Shown piece after piece: positions 11,011 through 20,959 of a DNA stretch of 64,000 bases. Origin of the DNA: Apoda limacodes (lineage: Eukaryota; Arthropoda; Insecta; Lepidoptera; Limacodidae); assembly GCA_946406115.1 (NCBI GenBank), contig OX291545.1, positions 744,001 through 808,000 on the forward strand, given 5' to 3'. A program made the position numbers and the translations under genes. Within the stretch, counting starts at the first letter, position 1. Each line of letters begins with the position of its first letter. The notes under the pieces were generated by a model. It saw only the letters and a list, made by a program, of their open reading frames with translations. It was not told the DNA's origin and ran no database searches.

Positions 11011-13985
11011 AAGAAGTGCTATAAATGTTTCAAAATGTAATTGTATCCCTTGTTTGACTCATTTCACAAAATGAAGCATTTTTGTCTAAAAAAAGGTAGA
11101 TAAAAAATTTAAAAGTATCGAAAATAGTCTGTTCCTTCAGTAGATCTTTCTTTCCCCCAAGTTTAAGAGGTTTCACCACTTATGTGATTCAACAAAAGTT
11201 AAACATAATTATTGTGGGAAAAAAAGGTTAAGGGTTTCATCCTAATAGTGCAGTATTTAATAAAAAAAAAATACTTACGGCTTAGTTCCATAGCTAAAGT
11301 ATTTGTCAAAAATACGCCCATTTTAGTCAGGTTGGAAATGTTCTTAAAACACTAAACTTTTTAATACACTTAAAAGGTATCAACAATATATTTACAGTCC
11401 AATTAATTTACGGCTAAACCGCAAATGATGATCGTGATTCAGAACGATAGTCAACAATGTCCGGAAAACGGGAGTCAAAATCCTGTTAACAGTTACCCAA
11501 CGTTGTATTGAAAAGAAGCCATAAAACAATCACGCACTTTGTATAATCTAATTACAGGTCGCACTCTTTCCGCTTTTATTACTGAACAGGGTTAAAAAAA
11601 TTATAACATTGTCTTTTTTATTTTAGCTATAAAATAGAAAATTGTACCAAAAGTCACTGGCACAAATTTTTAATTTTTGTTCCAGTATTTATCTTTTTTT
11701 TTTTACGTGATTAAAGTTGACGCACACGCGCGCGATTTAAAAGTCGAACACTGACTGCGCGGAGAACGGCCGACATTGCCCACAGCATCGCTTCTCAAAC
11801 TCGTTCTAGTCTGGTTTTCCATCATTTTAATATTTACAAGATAAAGACGTTATCTACGGTATGATGCTATTTGTCTCTTTTGTTATTAGAATTAATTTGT
11901 AATACGTCGCAAGTTATCAAGTACTAAGTACATTTTATGGCATTAAACGTCCTGCTAGAGAGATATTGGTAAATAAATAGGTTGACGTTTCGAACCCACG
12001 TTTTTATACTTTTTCTTCAGTTTCTCAAATTTGTATTGTGTGTAGGTTTCTTCCATATAAGATGTATATTGGATACTTTAAATTTTTAACATTACAAGTA
12101 CTGTTAGCTTGATTCAGTGATTGATGTTTCCCGTTTGTTCGTTCTTCTATTTTGACGTTTTTAATGCAAATCAAAGTAATTCTATTTACACTTTTTCGGT
12201 GATTTTCTAAATTTTTAATTAATTTGATTTCTATTAAACACAAATAAATGAGATAAAGTAACAAACGGCAAACATAACGACATAGGACATATTTTATATA
12301 CTTAAATATTCTATTTATGCTATTCGGAAAAAAACGGGCAAATAAAATACAACTTTAATTATGATTGTTTTAGTATAAAATATGTATTTATTAGTTGATT
12401 TACTACCATTATATGATGTTTCGTTAATAGTTTTATAAAGAGTAACTAATGGATGCTGAGATAAACCAGCAAGTATTGTAATTAGTTTGTAAAACAAATT
12501 TGTCGTTAATTCTCTTAACGATTAAAAACTGTTTCTAGAGAACCATTTGAATAACAAGATTTTGATTTTTCAATAATTAACAATAATTAATTAATAATAA
12601 AAATCTATAAGCTAAAATTAGTAGCGTTGTTAATAATTAAGGTTAGGTACACGCAATGCGATTATATATCATGCAAAGCGATGGATTTCAGTTAACACTA
12701 TACACCTTCTGCGTATGTATTTGCAACTCTATTCATTAGTAACACATTCATGCCATTGTCATTAAAGCCCTAGCTGATAGAGCAACCAGTTTATGCAACT
12801 TCCAGCCATTTTGTTCCTTTTGCATCCATTCTCCATCCATTGTGGCCCACCTCGTCTATTTTATTCTTATTTTTGCAAAGCTTTTACAATGCATCGTGTA
12901 TGCTATTGAATTTAAAGAACGTTAAGTCTATGCTAATAGTTTGCTAAAATAAATCATTCTTTTGCAATATTGAGAAATGCTGGTTTGAATACTTATAGGT
13001 AAGAATGTAGTTTTACACGTGCATTTTTAAAGTTCCGTGTGAAATAAGGGATTTTTTATGGTATCCCGTTGGTGCCCCACTATTAATAAATTTTTCGCTA
13101 TGGGGGATGTTATCGCGAAATGTTTCAAGTACGCTGAACTCGTTGATTCGGGGGTTAAATGTAAGCATGTACATTTAGGGGTCTAAAAGTGTAAGACTTG
13201 CTGGTATACATATATCTCTCGAATTCCCGAGTCTGGAGTGATCACAAGTAGCATTATATTAGCTGATGCTATCGATTGAAAACTGGCTACGGTTATAGTC
13301 GTTTAAGACATAAAACCTAAATATATATTTCTTGGAGATTGCTACACTAAAACTTGAAGACTACTTTAAAGTGAAACTAAAAAAAAATATAGAGATTAAA
13401 TTTTTTTGTTATTTATTTCATTTGTCAAATAATATCTTATATTTTAAGATATGGTTTTATTTCTATTCCAAAGGGATAATAAAAGAAGATACTGTTCAAT
13501 AAAAAATAGTTTGTTGTTGTATGGACTTTTAGTACCAAACTTTAATACAATGCTCTAACTATAATGACAGAAACGAAACTTGTACTGCTGTACAAAAAAT
13601 AACCGTTTCGGATACTAATGCATACAGAAAACAATTTAAAAAAATACATAATCTGATGCTGTTGGCAACCCGACTTCAATTTGTAAATGCTTATTAAAAT
13701 AATACTTATTTATGTACCTAATTTATAAAGCAGAATATAAAATTCTGGTTGTAGCAATATCAAAAACGCGGAAAACGAATCTTCTCTGTGATTAGACCAA
13801 GCTTGATCAAATTTCGATGACGTACGTAAACCCCAACATTGCATTTTTCCGGAAATCCGTAATTATTCACACTCCACAAAACCCTTACCAATATAAAGCT
13901 ATATAAGGGTTTGAATTTTCGAGTTCAAGTTCAGACTTCTCTTGTTTTACGGTGTTGTTGTGTTTGTTAGTGTTAGGGCAAGGTT
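11011..13985. other. AT-rich stretch with one small CpG-rich patch
   Basis: No gene was recognised. The patch at 11720-11825 is CpG-rich (ACGCGCGCGATTTAAAAG, then GCGCGGAGAACGGCCGAC) and stands out from the surroundings. A TTTAAAAG box about 25 bp before a pyrimidine-poor start could be a promoter for either strand, but no exon follows that I can read. The rest shows nothing. Confidence 0.3.
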
Positions 13986-13989
13986 TTTA

Positions 13990-14690
13990 TGAAAGAAAAA
14001 ACGGTCAAGTACGGGTCGGACTCGCGCACTAAGGAAAACTCGCAGGCGGCTGCACCAATTCGGGTAATTTTTTTTTTGTTGTGTTTGTTAGTGTTTGGAC
14101 AAGGTTTTTATAAAAGATAAAACGGTCAAGTGCGAGTCGGACTTGCGTAATAAGCGTAAAGCGATTTTAATGAAATTTTGGTAAGATGTTATGCACACGC
14201 CGGGGAAGGTTTCTGAGAAATAAAAGAGGGTCAATTGCGAGTCGGACAGGGTCAAGTGCGAGTCGGACACGCGCAATAAGGGTAAACCGATTTTAGTGAA
14301 TTTATGTTATGCACACGCCGGGGAATGTTTCTGAGAAAAAAAGGGTCAAGTGGGAGTCGGACAGGGTCAAGTGAGAGTCAGACTCGCGCATAAAGGGTGA
14401 ACCGATTGTAATGAAATTTTGTTATGCACACGCCGGGGAATGTTTCTGAGAAAAAAAGGGTCAAGTGCGAGTCGGACAGGGTCAAGTGCAAGTCGGACTC
14501 GCGCAATAATAATAAACCGATTTTAATGATATTTTGGTAAGTTGTAATGCACTCGCCGGGGAAGGTTTCTGAGAAAGAAAAACAGGTTCAAGTGCGAGTC
14601 GGACTCGCGCAATAAGGGTGAACCGATTGTAATAAAATTTTGTTATGCACACGCCGGGGAAGGTTTCTGAATTAGTACAACCCTTTCACA
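13990..14690 (+). repeat. tandem array of about 115 bp units, roughly 5-6 copies
   Basis: Each unit contains GGTCAAGTGCGAGTCGGAC (sometimes doubled), CGCGCAATAAGGGTGAACCG, a T-rich spacer and TTATGCACACGCCGGGGAAG followed by TTTCTGAGAAA. The ACACGCCGGGGAA block starts near 14193, 14311, 14428 and 14650 (with a variant near 14550), so the period is about 97-120 bp. The first two units are more diverged. The GTGCGAGTCGGACTCGCGC block is the reverse complement of the 3' module of the dispersed repeat at 26283-26696. Related units lie in the opposite orientation at 61000-61225. Confidence 0.85.
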
Positions 14691-16068
14691 ATAGGTTTGT
14701 GCGGCAGTTTGTTTTAAAAAAAGAAACGAAGAAAAGACGGGTCAGCTAGTTAGTACATAATATTAACCTTTAATAAACCTGGTACCTACACGTACATCTT
14801 ACATAAGTTGAGTAAGAGACTCGGTCGATAGAGTCGAGGCCGTTGTCTGAAGACGTCTGCTCCCTCGACAGACAGACAGGCTCCCAGTTTTATTATTATT
14901 GCTTTGCCCTACTTTAATTTTATATACCCATATACTTACTATGAACGTATTTTCAGTTTATAAATTACTTAGAGCTCGTATACATTACGCGTTAGGTATG
15001 TAAATGTAAACGTAAACACTGGTCGTGTATGTATGTTTTTCTAGAAATGTAGTTCATCTAGTTTTAACAGACTTGCGCTTAAATTTTATTGGCAATATAC
15101 CTATGTTCATCCGTAAAAATCGTGGCGTGTACACGAGGCTTTACTGTAAAATATATCCATTCCGCAGTTAGATAGGAAACCCTCTTATCTATTAAGACAG
15201 TGTGTATAGAAAATGTCACTGGACTTGTGAGAGTCTAGTTAATGTCAATAATTAAATAAGACGTTACAGAAAAATAGATTCGGTATCCCAATTTTAATTC
15301 GACAGTTTATACGAAACAGAACAAGCAACTTGGGTTACCACAAAACAGGGCTATTTGGCATTATTCTAAAAAACTATTTATTTAAAGCCAGTTAGTTTAC
15401 TCTTACAAAAATTGTAACAAACAATGCAAATACAAAAACTCTAAAGTTATGTGTCCAATACAATATCACTATCGGCTTTCATTAAACCAGAGATCACAGA
15501 TTTTGCAGATAACTTTTTTTTACAATACAAACAAGTAACCACAGACAGCCAATGTCTAAAGTGACGTGCGCCTGCTGTCTAATCACCGAAAATTGTTTGA
15601 GATAGCGCAGCGACGGCAATTGCGATGTCTTCTTTAGTAAGTACCTCAATGTATAAAACTTGGAGATTGTTTGATTATAGCTACGAGAAATGTCAAGATA
15701 AGAAATTTATCTAACATATTCTTATAATATGCCCTTTGTTTATCTAAACACTGAGTGAAATATAAATGTATATAAGATAAAGTGATCAAATCACGAAACT
15801 ACCTGCTTAGTCTCAAGAATTATGATTATTACTGACATGTAGGTATATATGCGAAGAGTTAAAGCATTTCGTGTGACACGATTTGGCCTTAAATCGGTAG
15901 GTACAATTTGTAGGGACAATTTGTGGAGTTGATAGTCCTGTCTCAACGACCAACAGATAGACCCGACCAGCCAACTTTCCTGCCGAACTACTGCGTCGGT
16001 CGGCCCTGTAGACTGAGAGCTATATTGTATCGTTCCTAGACGCTTTAACTTTTTACCATGAGAAGATA
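14691..16068. other. mostly AT-rich stretch, nothing recognised
   Basis: A moderately GC-rich piece at 14810-14890 and another at 15940-16020 stay open for short distances but resemble no protein I know. The second piece is the immediate flank of the truncated LINE copy that starts at 16071. Confidence 0.35.
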
Positions 16069-16070
16069 GG

Positions 16071-17279
16071 TTTTTTCTTTTTATACCACCAAGGTGGCAA
16101 ACAAGCCCATGGTCCGCCTGATGGTAAGCGGTCACCGTAGCCTATGGACGCTTGCAACACCAAGGGCATCACTCGCGCGTTGCCGACCCTTCAGAAATCT
16201 AATAACTTCTTTTTTGAAGAACCCCATACTGTAGTCCTTAGAGAAAACCTTGGCAGGGAGCTCATTCCACAATCTAAGCGTTCGCGGGAGGAAGATTCTC
16301 TGAAACCGCACTGTCCGCGACCATTTCGGTTCTAAAGTGTGAGAATGAATTCCCAGCCGATGGCGAGCGGTGCGATGGTAGAAAGTAGCCGTGGGTATCA
16401 TTTCGAACAATTCCTCAGAACACAACCCATTGTACAAGCGGTAGAACACACACAGGGAGGCAAAGTCTCAGACTTAGGGGCTCGATACCGCAAGTGAGTT
16501 TAGGATTGTCGACAATTCTCACAGCCCGTCGTTGAACCAAGTCAAAAGGGCCAAGCTGGTATCCGGGTGCACCCGCCCAGAGATGGCAGCAGTACTCCAT
16601 ATGGGGCCGGACTTGCGACTTGTAAAGCAGCAACCTTTGCCCCGACGTAAAGTACTGCTTCGCTCTGTTGAGTACACCAAGTTTTTTGGACGCCAGCTTT
16701 ATCTTGTCTAGCAAGTGATCTCGGAACTGAACATCGCTGGAGATGTGAACGTCAAGGATCCCAATGCTCTTGGAGATGGAGAGGGGAGTGTTCTGGAATT
16801 GTGGGACTACAGTGAATGGGGATTTCTTAGCGGTGAACGCGCATACTTGTGTCTTTGAAGGGTTGAATCGCACCAAGTTTTCCCGTCCCCAGTCAGAGAC
16901 CTTGGACAGACCGATCTCGATTTGAGACACAAGTTCTTCAAGTTTTTCCTCCACAACAGAACGAGGGATGCTTGCACGGCCCGTGTAATAAAAGTCTCCA
17001 GTACTATCATCTGTATAGCAATGTATGTTGTTGATCTCCAACATATCATTGATGTGCAGTAGAAACAGCGTAGGAGACAGCACAGAGCCTTGCGGGACAC
17101 CAGCATTAATGTCCATGCTATCAGAGCAACTACTGTCAACTACGGCTCGTATGCGTCTGCCGGACAAAAAGCTAGCCACCCATTTACACAAACCCTCGGG
17201 CACTCCGTAAGATGGCAACTTCGATAGAAGACCCCGGTACCAGACCCGATCAAATGCCTTCGCTGTGTCTAGGCTACAT
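16071..17279 (-). mobile_element. LINE copy 2, 5'-truncated and split by LINE copy 1 (3' part)
   Basis: The minus strand encodes the RT from the motif-A region SLDTAKAFDRVW through GVPQGSVLSPTLF, the catalytic box mutated to CYTDDS (normally YADD), and MEYCCHLWAGAPGYQL to the C-terminus VASVHRLR. A 5-base deletion near 16470 shifts the frame between PLSLR and the downstream FYRLYNGLCSEELF, so the copy is dead. It ends in the family 3' end GCTTGTTTGCCACC and an A tail (T-run at 16071-16083). The remaining 5' piece lies at 20936-20954, beyond the inserted copy 1. The apparent 311-codon ORF at 17350-16415 begins in the 3' UTR of copy 1 and reads through its poly(A) as lysines into this copy. Confidence 0.92.
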
Positions 17280-17346
17280 TTTTTTTTTTTTTTTTTTATA
17301 CCACTAAGGTGGCAAACAAGCTTACGGCCCGCCTGATGGTAAGCGG

Positions 17347-20313
17347 TCACCGTAGCCTATGGACGCTTGCAACACCAGGGGTATCACTTGCGCGTTGCCG
17401 ACCCTTCAGAAATCTAATAACTTCTTTCTTGAAGAACTCCATACTGTAGTCCTTGCAGAAAACCTTGGCAGGGAGCTCATTCCACAACTTAAGCGTTCGC
17501 GGGAGGAAGTTTCTCTGAAACCGCACTGTACGCGACCATTTAGGTTCTAAAGTGTGAGAATGAATTCCCTGCCGATGGCGAGCGGTGCGATGGTAGAAAG
17601 TAGCCGTGGGCATCATTTCGAACAATTCCTCAGAACACAACCCATTGTACAAGCGGTAGAACACACACAGTGAGGCAAAGTCTCTCCTCAGACTTAAGGG
17701 CTCGATACCGCAAGTGAGTTTGGGATCGTCGACAATTCTCATAGCCCGTCGTTGAACCGAGTCAAAAGGGTCAAGCTGGTATCCGGGTGCACCTGCCCAG
17801 AGATGGCAGCAGTACTCCATATGGGGCCGAACTTGCGACTTGTAAAGTAACAACCTTTGCCCCGACGTGAAGCACTGCTTCGCTCTGTTGAGTACACCAA
17901 GTTTTTTGGACGCCAGCTTTACCTTATCTTGTAAATGATCTCGGAACTGAACATCGCTGGAGATGTCGACACCAAGGATCCCAATGCTCTTGGAGATGGA
18001 GAGGGGAGTGTTCTGGAATTGTGGGACCACAGTGAATGGAGTTTTCTTAGCGGTGAACGCGCACACTTGTGTCTTTGTAGGGTTGAATCGGACCAAGTTT
18101 ACCCGTCCCCAGTCAGAGACCTGGGACAGTGTGGTCTCGATTTGAGACACAAGTTCTCCGCGGTTTTCCTCCACAAGGGAACGAGGGATGTTTGCACGAC
18201 CCGTGTAAAAAGTGTCTCCAGTACTGTCATCTGCATAGCAATGTATGTTGTTGATGTCCAACATGTCATTGATATGCAGTAGAAACAGCGTAGGAGACAG
18301 CACAGAGCCTTGCGGGACACCAGCATTAATGTCCATGCTATCAGAGCAACTACCGTCAACTACAGTTCGTATGCGTCTGCCGGACAAAAAGCTAGCCACC
18401 CATTTGCACAAACCCTCGGGCACTCCGTAAGATGGCAACTTCGATAGAAGACCGCGGTGCCAGACCCGATCGAACGCCTTCGCTATGTCCAGGCTACATG
18501 CCAATGCCTCCCCCTGACTCTCAATGGCTAGTGCCCATCGGTGTGTGAGATACACTAGAAGGTCACCAGTCGAGCGACCGTGGCGAAAGCCATATTGACG
18601 GTCACTGACCAGATCGTGTACTTCTAGGTATCTTAGAAGCTGTGTGTTGATCACACGCTCCATCACCTTAGAGAGGAGAGAGGTAATAGCGATAGGCCTG
18701 TAATTCGATGGATCTGATCTATCGCCCTTTTTGGGCACCGGGTGCACATTCGCAGTCTTCCATGTAGACGGAAATTGCCTAGTGTGGTAGGAAAGCGCGA
18801 AGAGGCGCGTGAGTACAGGACATAACTCAGGAGCACACTGCTTAAGCACCACTGCTGGTATACCGTCTGGCCCACTCGACTTATGAACGTCTAGAGAAAG
18901 CAACGCCCGCCTGACCTCCCGCTGCGTTATGGAGATTTCCGGCATGGACTTACCGCACCACGGTATAGTAGGTGGTACAGCGCCTTCATCGTTCATATTC
19001 GAGTTCGAGGCAAAGAGACTGCCCAGTAGATCGGCTTTCTCTTTAGCACTATGGGCCAAGTCACCATCGGTCTTTCGCAGTGGTGGTAACGACGACTGGC
19101 AGAAGTTCCCTTCGGCAGCTTTGGCAAGCGACCAGAAAGCACGACTCCCAGAAGGATAGCTCGCAAGTCGCCCACCTATTTTGCCGATGAATTGGAATTT
19201 TGCTCTGGCAGTTGCTTTCTTACTGAACCTCGAGGCAGCATTTAATTTGCGTTTTAACTCAGAAATATTCGGATCCTTATTATAACGAGCCGTGGTCCAA
19301 GCCTCATATGCATTTTGCTTAAGAATTTTAGCTTTTCTGCAAGACCTATTAAACCACGGTCGTTTTTTGACGCCTGCAGCTACTCGCGGGTTAGGAATAT
19401 AGCATTCCATACCAGCAAGGATTGTCTCAGTGACTGCGGCTGCGCAGACGTCAGGATCTTCTGAGTTAAAGCAGATCTGCCTCCACGGGTACGATGCGTA
19501 AAATTCACGCAATCCATCCCAGTCTGCCGACTTATAGTGCCACACACGACGCCAGTTAGTTGGCCCAGAAGGATCAGGTTGTGTGCATGACACTTGAGTC
19601 CGAACGAGACAGTGGTCCGAGGAGCCAAGAGGCGCATCCACTGAGACGGAGTACCCGTCCGGACGAGTAGTCAGCAGAAGGTCCAGTAAGGAGCTCGTAT
19701 GTTCCTCTATATCTGGTATTCTCGTTGGAGAAAGTACCAGCTGAGAGAATCCATAGGTCAGAGCAAATTTATGAGCAGATATCCCAGCATAGTTATTGGT
19801 TCGAGAACTGAGCCACTCGCGATGGTGGGCGTTAAAGTCTCCCAAAATAACTAGTTCTGCTGTGGGATATTGCTCTAGAACTTTGTCAGTCGTCAAACTC
19901 AGGTGCGTGAAGAGTCGAGTTACGTCCGTGTCACCGCTATGAGACCTGTATAGGCACGCATAGATACGAGTGTGGCCGCCGTAATCTACGCGCACCCACA
20001 ATATCGACAGGTCCCTGTCTTCAAGGCTATGAAGGCGGCGACAGCAGATATCCTCCCGGACGAACATACATACACCGGCACGACTCATAAAATTGTGTTC
20101 GAGTTTGTAGCCGGGATAATGAAGGTATGATGTGTCGGCCGGGCAGGATATCTGCGTCTCCGTTAGAAAAAGAATGGTCGGCTGCGCAGTTTCGAGATGG
20201 TGGTGGACTGCGTTAAGATTTGCGTGAATACCCCTGATGTTGCAAAAATCCACATTATATGTGGATGGAGTAGCCGCTGTGCAAACTCTTTTCTTTTTCT
20301 GTCTTCTGGCCAT
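17347..20313 (-). CDS. LINE ORF2: endonuclease-reverse transcriptase, intact
   Basis: This 988-codon ORF encodes the replication enzyme of LINE copy 1, which nicks target DNA and reverse-transcribes the element RNA at the nick. The N-terminal third is an APE-type endonuclease: FCNIRGIHAN near residue 25, FLTETQ near 50, GDFNAHHREW near 160, and the catalytic SSDHCLVR near 230. The RT follows: SSGPDGIPA, VHPVPKKGDRSDPSNYRPIA, DRQYGFRHGRST, motif A SLDIAKAFDRVW, GVPQGSVLSPTLFLLHINDM, catalytic CYADDS, and LVRFNPTKTQ. A C-terminal region with MEYCCHLWAGAPGYQL, YHRTARHR and LWNELPAKVF ends at VASVHRLR. There is no RNase H and no zinc knuckle. I took the annotated start at MARRQKKKRV because the upstream region is closed. 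All catalytic motifs are present with no stop, so this is a recent insertion and possibly a functional enzyme. It lies in the same orientation as spire. Confidence 0.95.
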   Translation of the reverse strand: MARRQKKKRVCTAATPSTYNVDFCNIRGIHANLNAVHHHLETAQPTILFLTETQISCPADTSYLHYPGYKLEHNFMSRAGVCMFVREDICCRRLHSLEDRDLSILWVRVDYGGHTRIYACLYRSHSGDTDVTRLFTHLSLTTDKVLEQYPTAELVILGDFNAHHREWLSSRTNNYAGISAHKFALTYGFSQLVLSPTRIPDIEEHTSSLLDLLLTTRPDGYSVSVDAPLGSSDHCLVRTQVSCTQPDPSGPTNWRRVWHYKSADWDGLREFYASYPWRQICFNSEDPDVCAAAVTETILAGMECYIPNPRVAAGVKKRPWFNRSCRKAKILKQNAYEAWTTARYNKDPNISELKRKLNAASRFSKKATARAKFQFIGKIGGRLASYPSGSRAFWSLAKAAEGNFCQSSLPPLRKTDGDLAHSAKEKADLLGSLFASNSNMNDEGAVPPTIPWCGKSMPEISITQREVRRALLSLDVHKSSGPDGIPAVVLKQCAPELCPVLTRLFALSYHTRQFPSTWKTANVHPVPKKGDRSDPSNYRPIAITSLLSKVMERVINTQLLRYLEVHDLVSDRQYGFRHGRSTGDLLVYLTHRWALAIESQGEALACSLDIAKAFDRVWHRGLLSKLPSYGVPEGLCKWVASFLSGRRIRTVVDGSCSDSMDINAGVPQGSVLSPTLFLLHINDMLDINNIHCYADDSTGDTFYTGRANIPRSLVEENRGELVSQIETTLSQVSDWGRVNLVRFNPTKTQVCAFTAKKTPFTVVPQFQNTPLSISKSIGILGVDISSDVQFRDHLQDKVKLASKKLGVLNRAKQCFTSGQRLLLYKSQVRPHMEYCCHLWAGAPGYQLDPFDSVQRRAMRIVDDPKLTCGIEPLSLRRDFASLCVFYRLYNGLCSEELFEMMPTATFYHRTARHRQGIHSHTLEPKWSRTVRFQRNFLPRTLKLWNELPAKVFCKDYSMEFFKKEVIRFLKGRQRASDTPGVASVHRLR

Positions 20314-20935
20314 AATATATATAAAAAAAAGTTACTAAGACTAAGGATGAGGATTCACTGCACAGACAGCATAGAGGGCAAAGGGTGCGGTTCTAAGACT
20401 GCCGAAGCTCGCCACAGATGATACGGTTGCTGGCACGGCGGGCGGAAGGGCCCCTGATCCCCCTCTGTTGTAGTAGTCGGGTCCACTCCGGTCTCCTTCT
20501 CCGGCACGACTACCACTTCAGATACTTTACACAGGCTGGCGAATCAGCCTCCCAGGGCGGAGATTAAGTGATCCCTGGGTTCGGGATCCCGTTCAACCTG
20601 CGGGCGGCCAGCGGTCAGCCGTTTCATCAGGTCTCCCTGACCGCCGAACCAGCACGCCGCGTCTATGCCGAGTATGACAGCAACAAGCACCGCCGGTCCT
20701 CCGCTGTCCGTGCAGCGAATCCTCAAAGAGCTCTGGCAACCTTACTCACCGCCAGGAACACAACACTACTCAATGTTAGTGTTATTATGGCCGCGGTTTT
20801 CTGTAAGGTGGAGGTACTTCCCCAGTTCGGGCCGCTATGCCCTGCTTAGTTGTTCGGGTGGCTTATTCGAGCGAGTACTTGCAGTGCCCTACCTCTCTTA
20901 TGCAGTGCCCTACCTCTCTTAATCTCTTAATCTCT
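20314..20935 (-). repeat. 5' region of LINE copy 1 with internal inverted duplication
   Basis: This GC-rich 5' segment precedes the EN-RT ORF. GAGGATTC(A/G)CTGCAC(A/G)GACAGC occurs on the plus strand at about 20349-20370 and again inverted at about 20703-20724, with 20 of 22 positions matching. As a result both strands show short ORFs starting MRI(H/R)CTDS. The arms are about 330 bp apart and could form a stem in the element RNA. The longest minus-strand frames (about 60 codons) resemble no ORF1. The outermost end carries the tandem duplication noted under LINE copy 1. Confidence 0.7.
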
Positions 20936-20954
20936 TACATGCCAATGCCTCCCC
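20936..20954 (-). mobile_element. LINE copy 2, displaced 5' end fragment
   Basis: ACATGCCAATGCCTCCCC here continues exactly where copy 2 breaks off at 17279, as shown by alignment with the same segment inside copy 1 at about 18496-18514. After CCTCCCC the sequence diverges, so copy 2 was already 5'-truncated inside the RT before copy 1 landed in it. Confidence 0.85.
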
Positions 20955-20959
20955 ATTAT

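Larger units (their letters stand above)
17280..20935 (-). mobile_element. near full-length non-LTR retrotransposon (LINE copy 1)
   Basis: This is a 3.66 kb insertion with an 18-19 base poly(A) tail (T-run at 17279-17297), the family 3' end, an intact EN-RT ORF and about 620 bp of GC-rich 5' sequence. It interrupts LINE copy 2. The pentamer TACAT flanks it on both sides (17275-17279 and 20936-20940) and fits a short target site duplication. No ORF1 (gag-like, zinc-knuckle) is visible upstream of the EN-RT ORF, so it is either a variant lacking ORF1, 5'-truncated, or internally deleted. At its 5' end TGCAGTGCCCTACCTCTCTT occurs twice in tandem, followed by AATCTCTT repeats. The absence of RNase H and the EN and RT motifs fit a jockey/CR1-type element. 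The exact clade is not certain. Confidence 0.93.

Noticed and set aside
17359..20421. Several 60-115 codon ORFs on the plus strand and alternative minus frames in the LINE
   Set aside because: All lie over the intact 988-codon EN-RT ORF and only reflect its GC-rich coding sequence.
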